Shown: positions 17,651 to 27,356, counted from the first letter of the stretch. The stretch: DNA of 64,000 nt from Streptohalobacillus salinus (GCF_003201605.1 NZ_QJJR01000002.1:260592-324591); one strand, 5' to 3'. Numbers and translations: made by a program. The notes: a model not told the origin generated them from the sequence alone.

Positions 17651-18724
17651 TTACGCTTTGTCTTTTTGTTTTTGCATTTGTTTACTTCTTAATTGACCAC
17701 AGGCTGCATCAATATCAGAACCTTGTTCAACACGTACACCACAGTTAATTCCCTCTTTTAATAAGGTTTCATAGAAACCTAAAATCGCTTCTTTTTCACT
17801 GCGTTCATATTGATTATGTTCAGCCACTGGGTTGTATGGAATTAAGTTCACATAAGAAAGGTGGCGCTTATCTTTCAAAAGTTGCGCTAATTGCTTCGCT
17901 TCTTTTTTATGATCATTTACATCTTTGAGTAAGATGTATTCAAACGTAATTCTCCGGTTCGTTGTTTCTAAATAATAATCGATGGCAGCCATTAACTTTT
18001 CAATTGGAAAAGCTTTATTAATTTTCATAATCTGTGTTCTTAATTCATCATTAGGGGCGTGAATTGAAACCGCCAGATTCACTTGCATATTTTCATCAGC
18101 AAAGTCACGAATGCGATGCGCTAATCCACTTGTTGAAACTGTAATATGACGCGCACCAATAGATAAGCCTTTTTGGTCGTTTACCGTCCGCAAGAAATTC
18201 ATGGTATGTTCATAATTGTCAAACGGCTCACCAATACCCATTACGACAATATGACTAACGCGCTCATCCTTACCTACCTGGTCCAAATGGTGTTGCACTT
18301 TCATAATCTGTTCAACAATTTCCCCACTGGTCAAGTCACGATCTTTCTTCAATAGACCACTTGCGCAAAATGTGCAACCAATATTACAGCCTACTTGCGT
18401 TGTCACACACACACTTAACCCATAGGAAAAGCGCATTAATACCGTTTCAATTAAATTTCCATCTGTTAATTTAAATAAAAACTTAATTGTTCCGTCTTTA
18501 GATTCTTGTTTTATTTCTTCTTCTAATGTGCCAATAGTAAAATGTTGGTCAAGTAACTGGCGTGTTTCTTTATTTAGGTTTGTCATATCATTAAATGATT
18601 GTACGCGTTTAATGTACAACCAATCCCATACTTGTGTTGCTCTGAATTTTTTCAGTCCGTTTTTCTCAAACCATTCCGTTAATTGATCTTTTGTAAATCC
18701 ATAAATGGATGTCTTTGTTTCCAT
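17651..18724 (-). CDS. rlmN: 23S rRNA (adenine2503-C2) methyltransferase RlmN
   Basis: A 357-residue radical-SAM methyltransferase. The CxxxCxxC iron-sulfur motif is in [14 protein letters not shown], and the catalytic C-terminal Cys lies in [19 protein letters not shown]. The N-terminal accessory domain begins MELKTSIY-like ([10 protein letters not shown]). It methylates A2503 in 23S rRNA and A37 in some tRNAs. A GAGGAG site precedes the ATG. Monocistronic. Confidence 0.96.
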   Translation of the reverse strand: METKTSIYGFTKDQLTEWFEKNGLKKFRATQVWDWLYIKRVQSFNDMTNLNKETRQLLDQHFTIGTLEEEIKQESKDGTIKFLFKLTDGNLIETVLMRFSYGLSVCVTTQVGCNIGCTFCASGLLKKDRDLTSGEIVEQIMKVQHHLDQVGKDERVSHIVVMGIGEPFDNYEHTMNFLRTVNDQKGLSIGARHITVSTSGLAHRIRDFADENMQVNLAVSIHAPNDELRTQIMKINKAFPIEKLMAAIDYYLETTNRRITFEYILLKDVNDHKKEAKQLAQLLKDKRHLSYVNLIPYNPVAEHNQYERSEKEAILGFYETLLKEGINCGVRVEQGSDIDAACGQLRSKQMQKQKDKA

Positions 18725-18878
18725 ATTTTATTCTCCTCACTCATTTAAGCCGTACATTTGAACCCTCTTCATACTATATTTTATCACAAATTTACGCAAG
18801 TATTTGTTGCTATATCAACAAAAACTGAAAAATTCTGAATTTTATTAGTATTTTTATTACTTTTATCATCAAATAGGG

Positions 18879-18907
18879 TTGCAATTCTAAAAATCACCTG
18901 CTATAAT
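18879..18907 (+). promoter_or_regulatory. Promoter of the cold-shock gene
   Basis: TTGCAA (18879-18884), 17-base spacer and TATAAT (18902-18907) with an extended TGC before the -10. Confidence 0.85.
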
Positions 18908-18913
18908 GAACTT

Positions 18914-19032
18914 AGCTATTTTGTTCGACAAAACACTTCAAGTAACTTGCAACGTGAACGTTTTCGTTTTGATGCTTGAGCAAGAATAGTAATACAATTG
19001 TGTGGAAACACCACACTAGGAGGAAAAGTAAT
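18914..19032 (+). promoter_or_regulatory. Long structured 5' leader of the cold-shock gene
   Basis: About 120 transcribed bases separate the promoter from the csp start. A GTGTGG / CCACAC hairpin lies immediately before the AGGAGG ribosome site, and another pairing region spans CTTGCAACG to GAGCAAG. Long leaders of this sort control cold-shock genes by temperature-dependent folding; that role is inferred. Confidence 0.6.
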
Positions 19033-19233
19033 ATGGCACAAGGTACAGTAAAATGGTTTAACGCAGACAAAGGTTTTGGATTTATCGAAGTAGAAGGACA
19101 AGATGATGTATTCGTACACTTCTCAGCAATCCAAGGCGACGGCTTTAAAACACTTGAAGAAGGACAAGCAGTAACTTTCGACATCGAAGAAGGTAACCGT
19201 GGACCACAAGCAGCTAACGTTGAAAAAAACTAA
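19033..19233 (+). CDS. Cold-shock protein (CspA/CspB family)
   Basis: A 66-residue cold-shock domain with both RNA-binding motifs, KGFGFIEV (RNP1) and VFVHFSAI (RNP2). It binds single-stranded RNA and DNA and acts as an RNA chaperone. The ATG at 19033 follows an AGGAGG site. A long leader and a strong promoter precede it and a terminator follows. Confidence 0.96.
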   Translation: MAQGTVKWFNADKGFGFIEVEGQDDVFVHFSAIQGDGFKTLEEGQAVTFDIEEGNRGPQAANVEKN

Positions 19234-19247
19234 TTAGAGCTTAATAC

Positions 19248-19279
19248 AAAAGAGAACGATTCATTCGTTCTCTTTTTTT
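19248..19279 (+). terminator. Terminator of the cold-shock gene
   Basis: Stem AGAGAACGA / TCGTTCTCT followed by seven T. Confidence 0.9.
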
Positions 19280-19291
19280 CTGTCCAAAATT

Positions 19292-19327
19292 AAAAAGCAA
19301 CGCCCCTTCTCAGGGGCGTTGCTTTTT
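19292..19327 (-). terminator. Terminator of the PepSY gene
   Basis: A perfect 15-bp inverted repeat (AAAAAGCAACGCCCC and its complement, loop of 6). The A/T ends make it usable in both directions; it lies just after the PepSY stop on the reverse strand. Confidence 0.9.
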
Positions 19328-19338
19328 GTTACTCTATA

Positions 19339-20223
19339 TTAGTCTTCGTCTTGGTCGTCATCGTCATCTTCATTGTCATCATCATCTTCATCTTCGTCGT
19401 CGTCTTCATCTTCGTCTTGGTCATCTTCGTCATCGTCATATTGATCGAATTTTTCATACTCGATGACAATCACTTTTCCACTATATGCATCTATGTCCAT
19501 CTCTATCTCGTGCGTGGCTGAATATAATTTAATTTCATAATAGTAACGATCATCATCTTCATCCAGTTCAATTTCTTTAACATTTGCACCATTTGCTTTA
19601 GTTAACGCAATTTCTATTGCTTGAGTAGCTGAAATTAAAACTGGTTCAGTTTTTTCGCTACTATTTGTTTTTGAATTTTCTTTATTGCTAGCTTGTTCAC
19701 TGCTCTCCGAACTGGTTGTTGTCTGATTCGATTTCTCTGATTGATTATTTTCTACTGTTTTGTTACTTGCCGTTTGCTCTGAATTAGTTGCTGTTTGATT
19801 TTCATCCGTTGTTACATTTTTTTCGACAGCTTCATTATCTACCGTGCTCTCGCTAGGTTGATTATCTTCCGTTGTCGGCTGATTATCATCGACTTTATTT
19901 TCTATCACTGAGCTATCAGTAGATACTTCATCTGAAGCAGTTAAGACTTTTTCTTCAAGCTTTAGTATCTCTCCAGTATCCGCATCAATTTCAAGTTCAA
20001 AATGCGCCGTTTCTGTTTTAATTTCAATTTCATAGACCCCATCATCTAACTCTAACTTATCAATGATGCCTGGAAACTGTTGTTCAACCATGGCTCGTGC
20101 TTCGTCTTCAGATATCTTTGCTTGTGATTGTGATGATGCAAATTGAAAAACAAACACACTAAGCGCTATGACTGTTACACCCCCGATTAAACTAATAATA
20201 GCCTTCTGAAAAGATTTTTTCAT
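19339..20223 (-). CDS. Anchored protein with two PepSY domains and an acidic tail
   Basis: A 294-residue protein with an N-terminal signal anchor (about residues 9-28), a first PepSY domain (ISEDEARAMV ... DADTGEIL), an Asn/Ser/Thr/Gln-rich linker of about 90 residues, a second PepSY domain (ISATQAIEIAL ... DAYSGKVIV) and a C-terminal tail of about 35 residues that is almost only Asp and Glu. It is encoded downstream of a response regulator and sensor kinase, like B. subtilis ykoG-ykoH-ykoJ. The tail suggests cation binding outside the cell. The start is the ATG after a run of nine G that serves as ribosome site. Confidence 0.85.
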   Translation of the reverse strand: MKKSFQKAIISLIGGVTVIALSVFVFQFASSQSQAKISEDEARAMVEQQFPGIIDKLELDDGVYEIEIKTETAHFELEIDADTGEILKLEEKVLTASDEVSTDSSVIENKVDDNQPTTEDNQPSESTVDNEAVEKNVTTDENQTATNSEQTASNKTVENNQSEKSNQTTTSSESSEQASNKENSKTNSSEKTEPVLISATQAIEIALTKANGANVKEIELDEDDDRYYYEIKLYSATHEIEMDIDAYSGKVIVIEYEKFDQYDDDEDDQDEDEDDDEDEDDDDNEDDDDDQDED

Positions 20224-20253
20224 GTTAATCCCCCCCCCACGTTTTATATACTT

Positions 20254-20308
20254 ATTATATCGAACGATTATGAACATTCTCTATAAATATTATGAGAGTT
20301 TGATGAGA
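20254..20308 (-). promoter_or_regulatory. Activator-type promoter of the PepSY gene
   Basis: On the reverse strand TATAAT (20254-20259) lacks a good -35. Just upstream lie two TCTCAT direct repeats (20292-20297 and 20303-20308) spaced 11 bases start to start, the spacing used by OmpR-family regulators. Binding by the neighbouring response regulator is inferred. Confidence 0.5.
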
Positions 20309-20440
20309 AAATTATTGTATAACCTTACACTCATTATGTAAGGACACCTATGATCAATTAAAAATAGAACTAGCCTATTCCTAGCTGACTTAAAACATAC
20401 CCATTCACACTTGTGCATCGCTCTAACAAGTAACCTTCAT

Positions 20441-21787
20441 TTACTTTGGTAATATCACACGAAACGTCGTCCCTTTTCCAAGTTCACTCATTACTTCTAT
20501 TTCCCCTGAATGGGCAACGACAATTGCTTTAGCGATAGTTAAACCTAATCCAGTTCCACCAGTTTTTCTATTTCTAGCACGGTCAACCCGGTAAAACCGG
20601 TTAAAAATTTGCGTTCGATCTTCTTCAGGTATTCCCTCTCCATAATCAGTAACAGTAATTATAAGTTGTTGATCTTGTTCTGTTAATGTGAGATCAATTT
20701 GATTCTCGCTATACTTCCTTGCATTATCTAACAAGATATAAATGAGTTGGTTTAATTGAGATTCATCAGCTGGATAGAAAACTTCTGCTTGGTAATAATT
20801 AAAATTCACAGTACGTTCAAAAGCCATCGAAATTGATCGAATCGCTGACTTAATTAATCCGACAAGTTCTACTTTCGCGACAGTCATACCTTCTTTTCGC
20901 TCTAGTGTTGATAAAAGTAACATTTGACGAATTAAGTGATCCATGCGATCCGTTTCGCTGTTGATGGTAGCTAATCCCTCTTCTAGCACCTCTGGCTTCT
21001 CTTTACCTTGACGTTCAACAAGACGTGCATAGCTTTTTATGACCGCAAGCGGCGTTTTGAGTTCATGTGATGCATTTGATACAAACTGTTGTTGCTGTTC
21101 AAACATTGTCTGAAGTCGTGCATTCATCGTGTTATAACGAGCCACGAGTTGTCCAATTTCGTCGTTTTGATGTTTCAGCTTAACCGATTTCCATTCACCA
21201 TTTCTTTGATTGTCACGCATCGCTTTCGATAAAACGGATAGTGGGCGAATAACTAAGTGACTTAGGGAACGACCAATTAAAACAGCCGGAATAAACATTA
21301 CAAAGAAACTGATGACTAACACAATCATCAGCAAATCCAACAGATCGTCAACATCCTCTAACGATTGGATCGTTTCAATCATTCTCACCTGATTATCCGT
21401 GTAAATCATAGGCATAGAAATTTTAGCAACACGACCGACATCTTCGATTACTTCTGTCTGTTTTTGTGTTCCACTGACAAACTTTACTGGAAGATCGATC
21501 AGTCGTTCGTCTCTGGTAACAATTTGAATTGCCTCATCATTCGCATTTACAATGCGGATAAGTCCATTTGTCGGGACATATGCATTTAATAACCTAAAGG
21601 GATCGACCTCACTCACTTCTTCCCCAGCAAATGCTTCCATGACAACAGATAAATCATCAGCTACCCGTTCAATTTCTCTGTCAATCAATACGTGTTTAAA
21701 GCTGAAATAAATGAACACTTGAATGATTAATAAAAAGGCTAAAAATAGTCCCGCACTCATCCAAGTGATTTTTGTCTTTAAATTCAT
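20441..21787 (-). CDS. Sensor histidine kinase, YkoH-like
   Basis: A 448-residue membrane kinase: TM1 (about 10-30), an extracytoplasmic domain of about 120 residues, TM2 (about 153-174), HAMP, a HisKA with the phosphorylated His in SNASHELKTPLAV, and a HATPase with N box (LLDNARKYS), DYGEGIP and GGTGLGL. The ATG overlaps the response regulator stop, so they are coupled. The signal is unknown; the context of a cation-rich PepSY protein hints at envelope stress. Confidence 0.9.
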   Translation of the reverse strand: MNLKTKITWMSAGLFLAFLLIIQVFIYFSFKHVLIDREIERVADDLSVVMEAFAGEEVSEVDPFRLLNAYVPTNGLIRIVNANDEAIQIVTRDERLIDLPVKFVSGTQKQTEVIEDVGRVAKISMPMIYTDNQVRMIETIQSLEDVDDLLDLLMIVLVISFFVMFIPAVLIGRSLSHLVIRPLSVLSKAMRDNQRNGEWKSVKLKHQNDEIGQLVARYNTMNARLQTMFEQQQQFVSNASHELKTPLAVIKSYARLVERQGKEKPEVLEEGLATINSETDRMDHLIRQMLLLSTLERKEGMTVAKVELVGLIKSAIRSISMAFERTVNFNYYQAEVFYPADESQLNQLIYILLDNARKYSENQIDLTLTEQDQQLIITVTDYGEGIPEEDRTQIFNRFYRVDRARNRKTGGTGLGLTIAKAIVVAHSGEIEVMSELGKGTTFRVILPK

Positions 21788-22467
21788 TGGGATTCGTCCT
21801 TAATCATATATCCCACACCACGAACTGTCTTAATTAGATCATAGTTGATTTTTTGACGTAAATAGCGGATATACACATCCACCACGTTTGTTTCTCCGAG
21901 GTAGTCAAACCCCCAAACTTGACTTAATAATTGATCTCGACTTATCACTTGATTTTTATGCGTTGCTAAAAAATACAGTAAATCAAACTCTCGTTTGGTC
22001 ACATCAATGGTATGATCCTTATCTATCACCATATATCGCCTCGAATCGATGATCAACTCGCCTATCTTGATAACACCTTCTGGCTCACCATGCTTCATTT
22101 CAGAAGTTTTCCGTTCTCTTAATTGAACACGTATCCGAGCTAATAACTCTTCTATTTCAAATGGTTTTGTTAAATAGTCATCAGCACCATAGTCGAGCCC
22201 TGCAACTTTATCGTAGACTTGATCACGTGCGGTCAGTAATATGATTGGTGTGAAAACACCTTGTTTACGCACACGTCGTAATACATCAATTCCACTAAGT
22301 TCCGGCAACATAATGTCGAGTAAGACTAAGTCAAATACATCAGACAAAATAAACGCTAATCCTTCTTTACCATCATGGCACACCTCAACATCATAACCCT
22401 CGTATTCCAGTTCCAATTCAATTGCACGAGCAAGTTTAATTTCATCTTCAACTACTAATACACGCAT
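21784..22467 (-). CDS. OmpR/PhoB-family response regulator, YkoG-like
   Basis: A 227-residue regulator with receiver residues VVEDE, the phosphorylated Asp in LVLLDIMLPE, TARD and the Lys in LTKPFE, then a winged-helix DNA-binding domain (VTKREFDLLYFLA, VDVYIRYLRQKI). The ATG at 22467 is chosen by a GAGGTGG site; a longer frame to 22569 would include the palindrome. It pairs with the downstream kinase. Confidence 0.9.
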   Translation of the reverse strand: MRVLVVEDEIKLARAIELELEYEGYDVEVCHDGKEGLAFILSDVFDLVLLDIMLPELSGIDVLRRVRKQGVFTPIILLTARDQVYDKVAGLDYGADDYLTKPFEIEELLARIRVQLRERKTSEMKHGEPEGVIKIGELIIDSRRYMVIDKDHTIDVTKREFDLLYFLATHKNQVISRDQLLSQVWGFDYLGETNVVDVYIRYLRQKINYDLIKTVRGVGYMIKDESQ

Positions 22468-22520
22468 ATTAGCCACCTCTTTCTTCCTCGTCATTTGTTG
22501 TTTTTCATTGTCAGTTATAG

Positions 22521-22558
22521 ACATTTTGCTCATCATAGATCTATGATGAGCAAAATGT
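22521..22558. repeat. Perfect 38-bp palindrome
   Basis: ACATTTTGCTCATCATAGA is followed directly by its exact reverse complement, with no spacer. It lies between the stop of the esterase gene (22566) and the start of the response regulator (22467) on the same strand. There is no T-tract. It may be an operator or an RNA hairpin that separates the two genes. Confidence 0.85.
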
Positions 22559-22565
22559 GTATTAG

Positions 22566-23339
22566 TCACAGTGGAAGAAAAGCTAACACTTTTTCAATAT
22601 GCTTGTCCCAATATCCCCACTCATGTGTACCATGGTCAAATGTTGTCATTGCTGGCACAGATAAATCATCTAATAATCTTTTGAATGCTAGATTCCCCTC
22701 AAACAGAAAATCTTCTTGACCGCATGCTAAATATATTTTTGGTAGTGTCCGATTATTGCTCACACATTTTTTCAATAAATAGAAAACGTCTTCTTCTGTA
22801 TCACTTATTGATTGGTCGCCGTAGACTTGGTACATCACTTCATCAATAGCTTCATCACCATGCTCTCTAGTTGCTAAATCCAGCACACCTGAAAGAGAAG
22901 CTACTGCCGCAAATTGATTTGGATGTCTCAACGCCCATTTTATAGCCCCATAGCCACCCATTGAAAGGCCCGCAACATACCGATCAGAACGTGATTGCGA
23001 AAACGGAAAAAAACGCTCTGCCTTTTCAACAAGCTCTTCTGATAAAAATGTCCAATATGCTTTTCCGAATTTCATATCACTGTAAAAGCTATGATCAACA
23101 TCTGGCATAACAACAGCGATACCATAACTTTCTGCATATCTTTCAATCGAAGTTCGTCTTGTCCAAATCGTATGATCATCGGTAAAACCGTGCAATAAAT
23201 ACAATGTTTTCATTGGTTCGGGATTTTTTAATTCATTTATTTTTCCGTATTGATTGTTGCTGCTTTCAGGTAAAATCACCGTCATACTGGTATGTTTTTG
23301 CAGGACATCAGAATAGAAATCAACTGTCAATCTTGCCAT
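22566..23339 (-). CDS. Esterase of the alpha/beta-hydrolase fold (esterase D/tributyrin esterase type)
   Basis: A 257-residue hydrolase with the nucleophile Ser in GLSMGGYGA, an HG oxyanion motif (LLHGFTDDHT) and likely Asp/His in the region up to DHGTHEWGYW. It resembles the esterase D/FrmB-like and lactococcal EstA tributyrin esterases. No signal peptide. The ATG at 23339 follows GGGAGTG. It ends just before the palindrome. Confidence 0.85.
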   Translation of the reverse strand: MARLTVDFYSDVLQKHTSMTVILPESSNNQYGKINELKNPEPMKTLYLLHGFTDDHTIWTRRTSIERYAESYGIAVVMPDVDHSFYSDMKFGKAYWTFLSEELVEKAERFFPFSQSRSDRYVAGLSMGGYGAIKWALRHPNQFAAVASLSGVLDLATREHGDEAIDEVMYQVYGDQSISDTEEDVFYLLKKCVSNNRTLPKIYLACGQEDFLFEGNLAFKRLLDDLSVPAMTTFDHGTHEWGYWDKHIEKVLAFLPL

Positions 23340-23382
23340 TGCTTTCACTCCCATTATTTTTATTCAAACAAAACCTTACCGT

Positions 23383-24354
23383 TTAAAACGTGCTTTGGTG
23401 ATGCAACGCAATCGCCCCAGCGCTCTCAGCTGAGATCAAAGCAATATGCTGCGCTTCAATGATAGATTGTGATAATTCAACCATTTCATCACTTAAACCC
23501 GCGTGATGCGGTAAATAGTCCTGGATGAGAAATTGCATTGCGATTTTTTGAAGTAAGGTATGTTGGTTGCGCCAACCAATGCGTAATTCTAACTCATCAA
23601 CCAGAGCTTTCAAGGCATCAATGTCTTGTTGTTGAAAACCAGTCAGTGCTAATAAACTAATATTCGCATAATGTTCTGGATGCACCCGATAACCAGCGAT
23701 TTTAAACTGTTCTAACAAGTGAATACTTCGACTTACTTGTCCTGCTTGTGAGCGCAATACCAATAACTGGCTCATTTGATGAAGTTCTAACCCCGACTTA
23801 AACCGGTGTGACTCCAACAACCGATAGTTCTCTTCCACAGCCATTACCGTCTGATCAATCTCTCTTTGTTGTTTCGCAAGAAGCAACACAAAGGGGTAAA
23901 GCGTTGTATTCATAATAAATGGATGTTGTTTTCTAAATTGCTTGTACATTTGCTCTGCACGCTCAAGGCAGATCTTACTAGCCTCAGGAGTTTCATCCAA
24001 CATTAATAAAGCTAGAAAATAGGTTGTTGTTTCTTTTTTAAACCCATAACTTGTTAACAACTCATGGGTTTCAAATAGTCGATTAACCATGGTTAACGGC
24101 TCATTCGACTTAACCATCAACTCCGCAGTAATAAAATAGCGTTGCGTTCGCTGTAAGGTCGTAAATGCGCCTGCTTTTTCTTTAATTTTCTCACTGACTT
24201 GATGAAACGTCGCTAAATCAATTGTTGTATTCTTTAAGGCGAAATTTGCTGAGACGATTAGAATACTTTGACGATCAAATCGCCATTTATAAACTTCCCG
24301 TAATTTATTGACGTTCTCTTCAAATACATCTAACTTTCTTTTCAATTCATCCAT
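23383..24354 (-). CDS. DUF4003-like helical protein
   Basis: A 323-residue, almost wholly alpha-helical cytosolic protein (start MDELKRKLDVFEENVNKL). The pattern of a helical repeat with AELMVKSNEP and LALLMLDETPEASK is similar to DUF4003, named from memory. A GAGGTGG site stands before the ATG. It ends 43 bases before the esterase gene and may be cotranscribed with it. Function unknown. Confidence 0.65.
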   Translation of the reverse strand: MDELKRKLDVFEENVNKLREVYKWRFDRQSILIVSANFALKNTTIDLATFHQVSEKIKEKAGAFTTLQRTQRYFITAELMVKSNEPLTMVNRLFETHELLTSYGFKKETTTYFLALLMLDETPEASKICLERAEQMYKQFRKQHPFIMNTTLYPFVLLLAKQQREIDQTVMAVEENYRLLESHRFKSGLELHQMSQLLVLRSQAGQVSRSIHLLEQFKIAGYRVHPEHYANISLLALTGFQQQDIDALKALVDELELRIGWRNQHTLLQKIAMQFLIQDYLPHHAGLSDEMVELSQSIIEAQHIALISAESAGAIALHHQSTF

Positions 24355-24437
24355 TAATAGCCACCTCTTTTTTGCTCGTATTAGTTAACGTATACCCTGA
24401 AGCCATACAGTAAAAACACCTTCAAGAAAGTGTAAAC

Positions 24438-25349
24438 TTATAACAAGAAAACAGTAAATAACCAAATGAGTCCAAAACTTATAAAAATTGTCATACTTGA
24501 AACGGTTCCAATAAAACGTTTATCGAAGTCGAATTCAACTGCATACGGGATGTGTGATAATGGGATTGGTAATACCGCACCGATTAGTAACGTTAAGCGT
24601 GCCATTTCTGGTAGTGGCAATAAGAAATAACTCGATAAGCCAATGATTAAAGCAATACCATAGCGAGCCAATAAAAAACGTAAAAGTTCAATGTATTGTG
24701 ATTTTTCTAAAACAAAACTAAGGTAGACGCCTAGTAATAACAAGGACAAAGGCATATTCGCTTGCGAGATCGTGCCCGTTACATTAACGACAATCGCTGG
24801 AATTGGAATGGCAACTAGTTTAATTCCAAAAATAACTAAATACGTCATAAGCGGAATTGATTGCGCTAACTTTTTTGTCATGATGGAGATGGTAAATGAG
24901 GTATCTTCATCGGCATAATAGCTACCAATTAAATAACATAACCCGAATACGATGAAAGCATTACCCCCATCTAACATACCGAAGTAAGTGATACCAGTTT
25001 GTCCCCATAACCCTTCGACTAAAGGGAAAGCAAAAAGACCAATGTTAAAACCAGGCATCATCATCACTAACATGCCTTTCATTTGTTTTGGCTTGTTTTT
25101 AAACAACAATAAACCAGCGATGACATAGACAAAACCAGATAATAATCCGAAAATAAAAACAGCTAATAAATTCATTTGGAAGTGAAAAGTCGCAAACGAA
25201 GTGATAATTAATGATGGCAACGTGACATTAAAGATTAGTCTTGAAATTGCCTCCCCATCTTTTTCTCTAATAAAGTTCAATCGTTTAAGTATGTATCCTA
25301 AAAAAATAATGCCTAATGATAAAATGAATTGTTGATTAAAGTCAGTCAT
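24438..25349 (-). CDS. AEC family (auxin efflux carrier-like) transporter
   Basis: A 303-residue membrane protein with about ten predicted TM segments and the family pattern FGYILKRLNFI near the N-terminus and NVTLPSLIITSFA in the second segment. AEC members transport organic acids such as malate or other anions; the substrate is unknown. AGGAGGG precedes the ATG. It stands alone on the reverse strand. Confidence 0.85.
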   Translation of the reverse strand: MTDFNQQFILSLGIIFLGYILKRLNFIREKDGEAISRLIFNVTLPSLIITSFATFHFQMNLLAVFIFGLLSGFVYVIAGLLLFKNKPKQMKGMLVMMMPGFNIGLFAFPLVEGLWGQTGITYFGMLDGGNAFIVFGLCYLIGSYYADEDTSFTISIMTKKLAQSIPLMTYLVIFGIKLVAIPIPAIVVNVTGTISQANMPLSLLLLGVYLSFVLEKSQYIELLRFLLARYGIALIIGLSSYFLLPLPEMARLTLLIGAVLPIPLSHIPYAVEFDFDKRFIGTVSSMTIFISFGLIWLFTVFLL

Positions 25350-25541
25350 GCTTCCCTCCTATTACATACTGCAACATTCTTATTCTTTCATTGTACCATT
25401 TATTTAGTCTGCAGATAAATGCTTTCCCTCTAATTAGGCCTGTTCAATAATAGTTGTGAATGCTATACTTTTTTATTTCAATAGTGATAAGATGGAACCA
25501 TATCTAAATGAATTTGTATTGATAACGAAAGGAAGTATGTA

Positions 25542-26327
25542 ATGACACCTTATAAAGTTTTATTTCTCGATGTAGATGGTACCGTTCTAACCCATGACAA
25601 TAAAATTTTACCTTCAACAAAAGCTGCGATTCAAGCGGCACAAGAAAAAGGGATTCATGTTTTTCTGGCCACTGGCCGTCCTGCCCATGAGCTCGACACT
25701 ATTCTTGATGAACTCGGAATAATTGATGTGATTGGTTACAATGGCGCATACGCTCGAACAGGCAAAAACATTATTTATAAGAAAACGATGGATCCAAAGC
25801 TAATCGAACAGTTTTTAACTGTTGCTAGCACTCAAGACCATGAACTACTCCTATACAATGAACAAGCGAATTTATTCACCTCTTTTGAACCCGATTATGT
25901 CCAAGCCTTTATTAAACATTTCGGTATTAAAAAGAATGAATATTATCGACCGGAATTTATCAATGACGTGTTAGGTATCACCGTGATGCATGCGACGGAG
26001 ACAGAAATAAAAAATTACAATACACCTGATGATGTTTTCTTTTCTCCCGTAAATGTACCTGGCTTAATGACTAATTTCGATATCATTCAAGGAGCCGTTA
26101 ATAAAGGGACTGCCGTTCAAGCTGTATTGAATTACTTTAACCTCGATGCATCCGAAGCAATTGCATTCGGGGATGGGATGAACGATCGAGAAATGTTGAC
26201 CCTTGTTGGTGAAGGTTTCGCGATGGGAAATGCACATCATGATTTACTGCCGTACGCTAATCAAACAACTACCGCGGTAGATGATGACGGCATATATAAT
26301 GGATTAAAAAAAATAAACGTACTATAA
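25542..26327 (+). CDS. HAD superfamily Cof-type phosphatase
   Basis: A 261-residue HAD hydrolase with LFLDVDGTVLTHDN (motif I), VFLATGRP (motif II) and AFGDGMNDREML (motif IV). An AAAGGAAG site precedes the ATG. A second, different HAD gene follows 50 bases later. Both belong to the sugar-phosphate/cofactor phosphatase group of unknown substrate. Confidence 0.9.
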   Translation: MTPYKVLFLDVDGTVLTHDNKILPSTKAAIQAAQEKGIHVFLATGRPAHELDTILDELGIIDVIGYNGAYARTGKNIIYKKTMDPKLIEQFLTVASTQDHELLLYNEQANLFTSFEPDYVQAFIKHFGIKKNEYYRPEFINDVLGITVMHATETEIKNYNTPDDVFFSPVNVPGLMTNFDIIQGAVNKGTAVQAVLNYFNLDASEAIAFGDGMNDREMLTLVGEGFAMGNAHHDLLPYANQTTTAVDDDGIYNGLKKINVL

Positions 26328-26377
26328 AACAACAACTCAATAATGCATTGAAGAATCACGATTAGGGAGATATTGCT

Positions 26378-27241
26378 ATGATTAAATTAATTGCAACTGA
26401 TTTAGACGGGACGCTACTCAGTCCTGACGGAACGATTTCCACAAATAATATTAAGACCATAAAAAAAGCCCAAGCCAAAGGGATTGAAGTTATTGTGGCA
26501 ACTGGCCGTTCTTATGAATCCGCACAGAATGCGATACAAGATGCTGGTCTAACTACAGATATCATCTGTTTGAATGGGGCTAATGTCTATGATTCAAACG
26601 GTCAAATTTCGGTGGAAAAACCACTTACGAAAGAAAGTGTCACAGAGATCCTTCATGTTGTTGATACTGATGAAGTATATTTTGAGCTATATACTAATAA
26701 AGGCATCTTTTCAACCGATCGAACAAAGTTCATGCAAGTCTTAGTGAAAATTCTAGCAACTGAATATAAGCAATACACAGAAGAAATGATCAAGGAACGT
26801 GCTGAGCAACGTTTCCAAGAGGAATCTTTCACTTTCACAACTGATTTTGAAGGGCTATTAAAAGATCCTGCTATTGTTCCTTATAAAATCTTGACCTTTT
26901 CCTTAAAACCTGAAGGCTTGTTAAAACTAAGAGAATCTTTTACAGGTCATCCATCAATCCACGTTACTTCATCAGGATTTGATAATGTAGAATTTAACCA
27001 CCCAGATGCGAAAAAAGGAATTGCCCTAAAAGCATTCGCTGAACAAAAAGCTATCAAGTTAAGTGAGATCATGGCCATCGGTGACAACGAAAACGATTTA
27101 TCTATGTTAACAATGGTTGGTCGTGGGGTAGCGATGGCCAATGCTAAGCAATTAGTAAAAGACGCCTGCCAGTATCATACGTCTTCACACGAAGAGGACG
27201 GCGTAAGTCAGGCCATTGAGACCATGTTATTAGAAAACTAA
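26378..27241 (+). CDS. HAD superfamily Cof-type phosphatase (YidA/YxeH-like)
   Basis: A 287-residue HAD hydrolase: IATDLDGTLLS (motif I), VIVATGRSYE (motif II), KGIALKAFAE with its Lys (motif III) and MAIGDNENDLSML (motif IV). An AGGGAG site precedes the ATG. It is only distantly similar to the adjacent HAD gene, so it is not a recent duplicate. Probably cotranscribed with it. Confidence 0.9.
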   Translation: MIKLIATDLDGTLLSPDGTISTNNIKTIKKAQAKGIEVIVATGRSYESAQNAIQDAGLTTDIICLNGANVYDSNGQISVEKPLTKESVTEILHVVDTDEVYFELYTNKGIFSTDRTKFMQVLVKILATEYKQYTEEMIKERAEQRFQEESFTFTTDFEGLLKDPAIVPYKILTFSLKPEGLLKLRESFTGHPSIHVTSSGFDNVEFNHPDAKKGIALKAFAEQKAIKLSEIMAIGDNENDLSMLTMVGRGVAMANAKQLVKDACQYHTSSHEEDGVSQAIETMLLEN

Positions 27242-27356
27242 CCCAAACACTTCTAATTATTATGACTATTGATCTGTTTTGTAGAGATACCTTTACCTCA
27301 TAGCGTATTAAGTGATAAACTTATGACGCCAAGAATGACGAAAGGATCTGTTAGTT

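Noticed and set aside
18912..19184. Reverse-strand frames opposite the cold-shock gene
   Set aside because: Shadows of a well-supported gene on the other strand.
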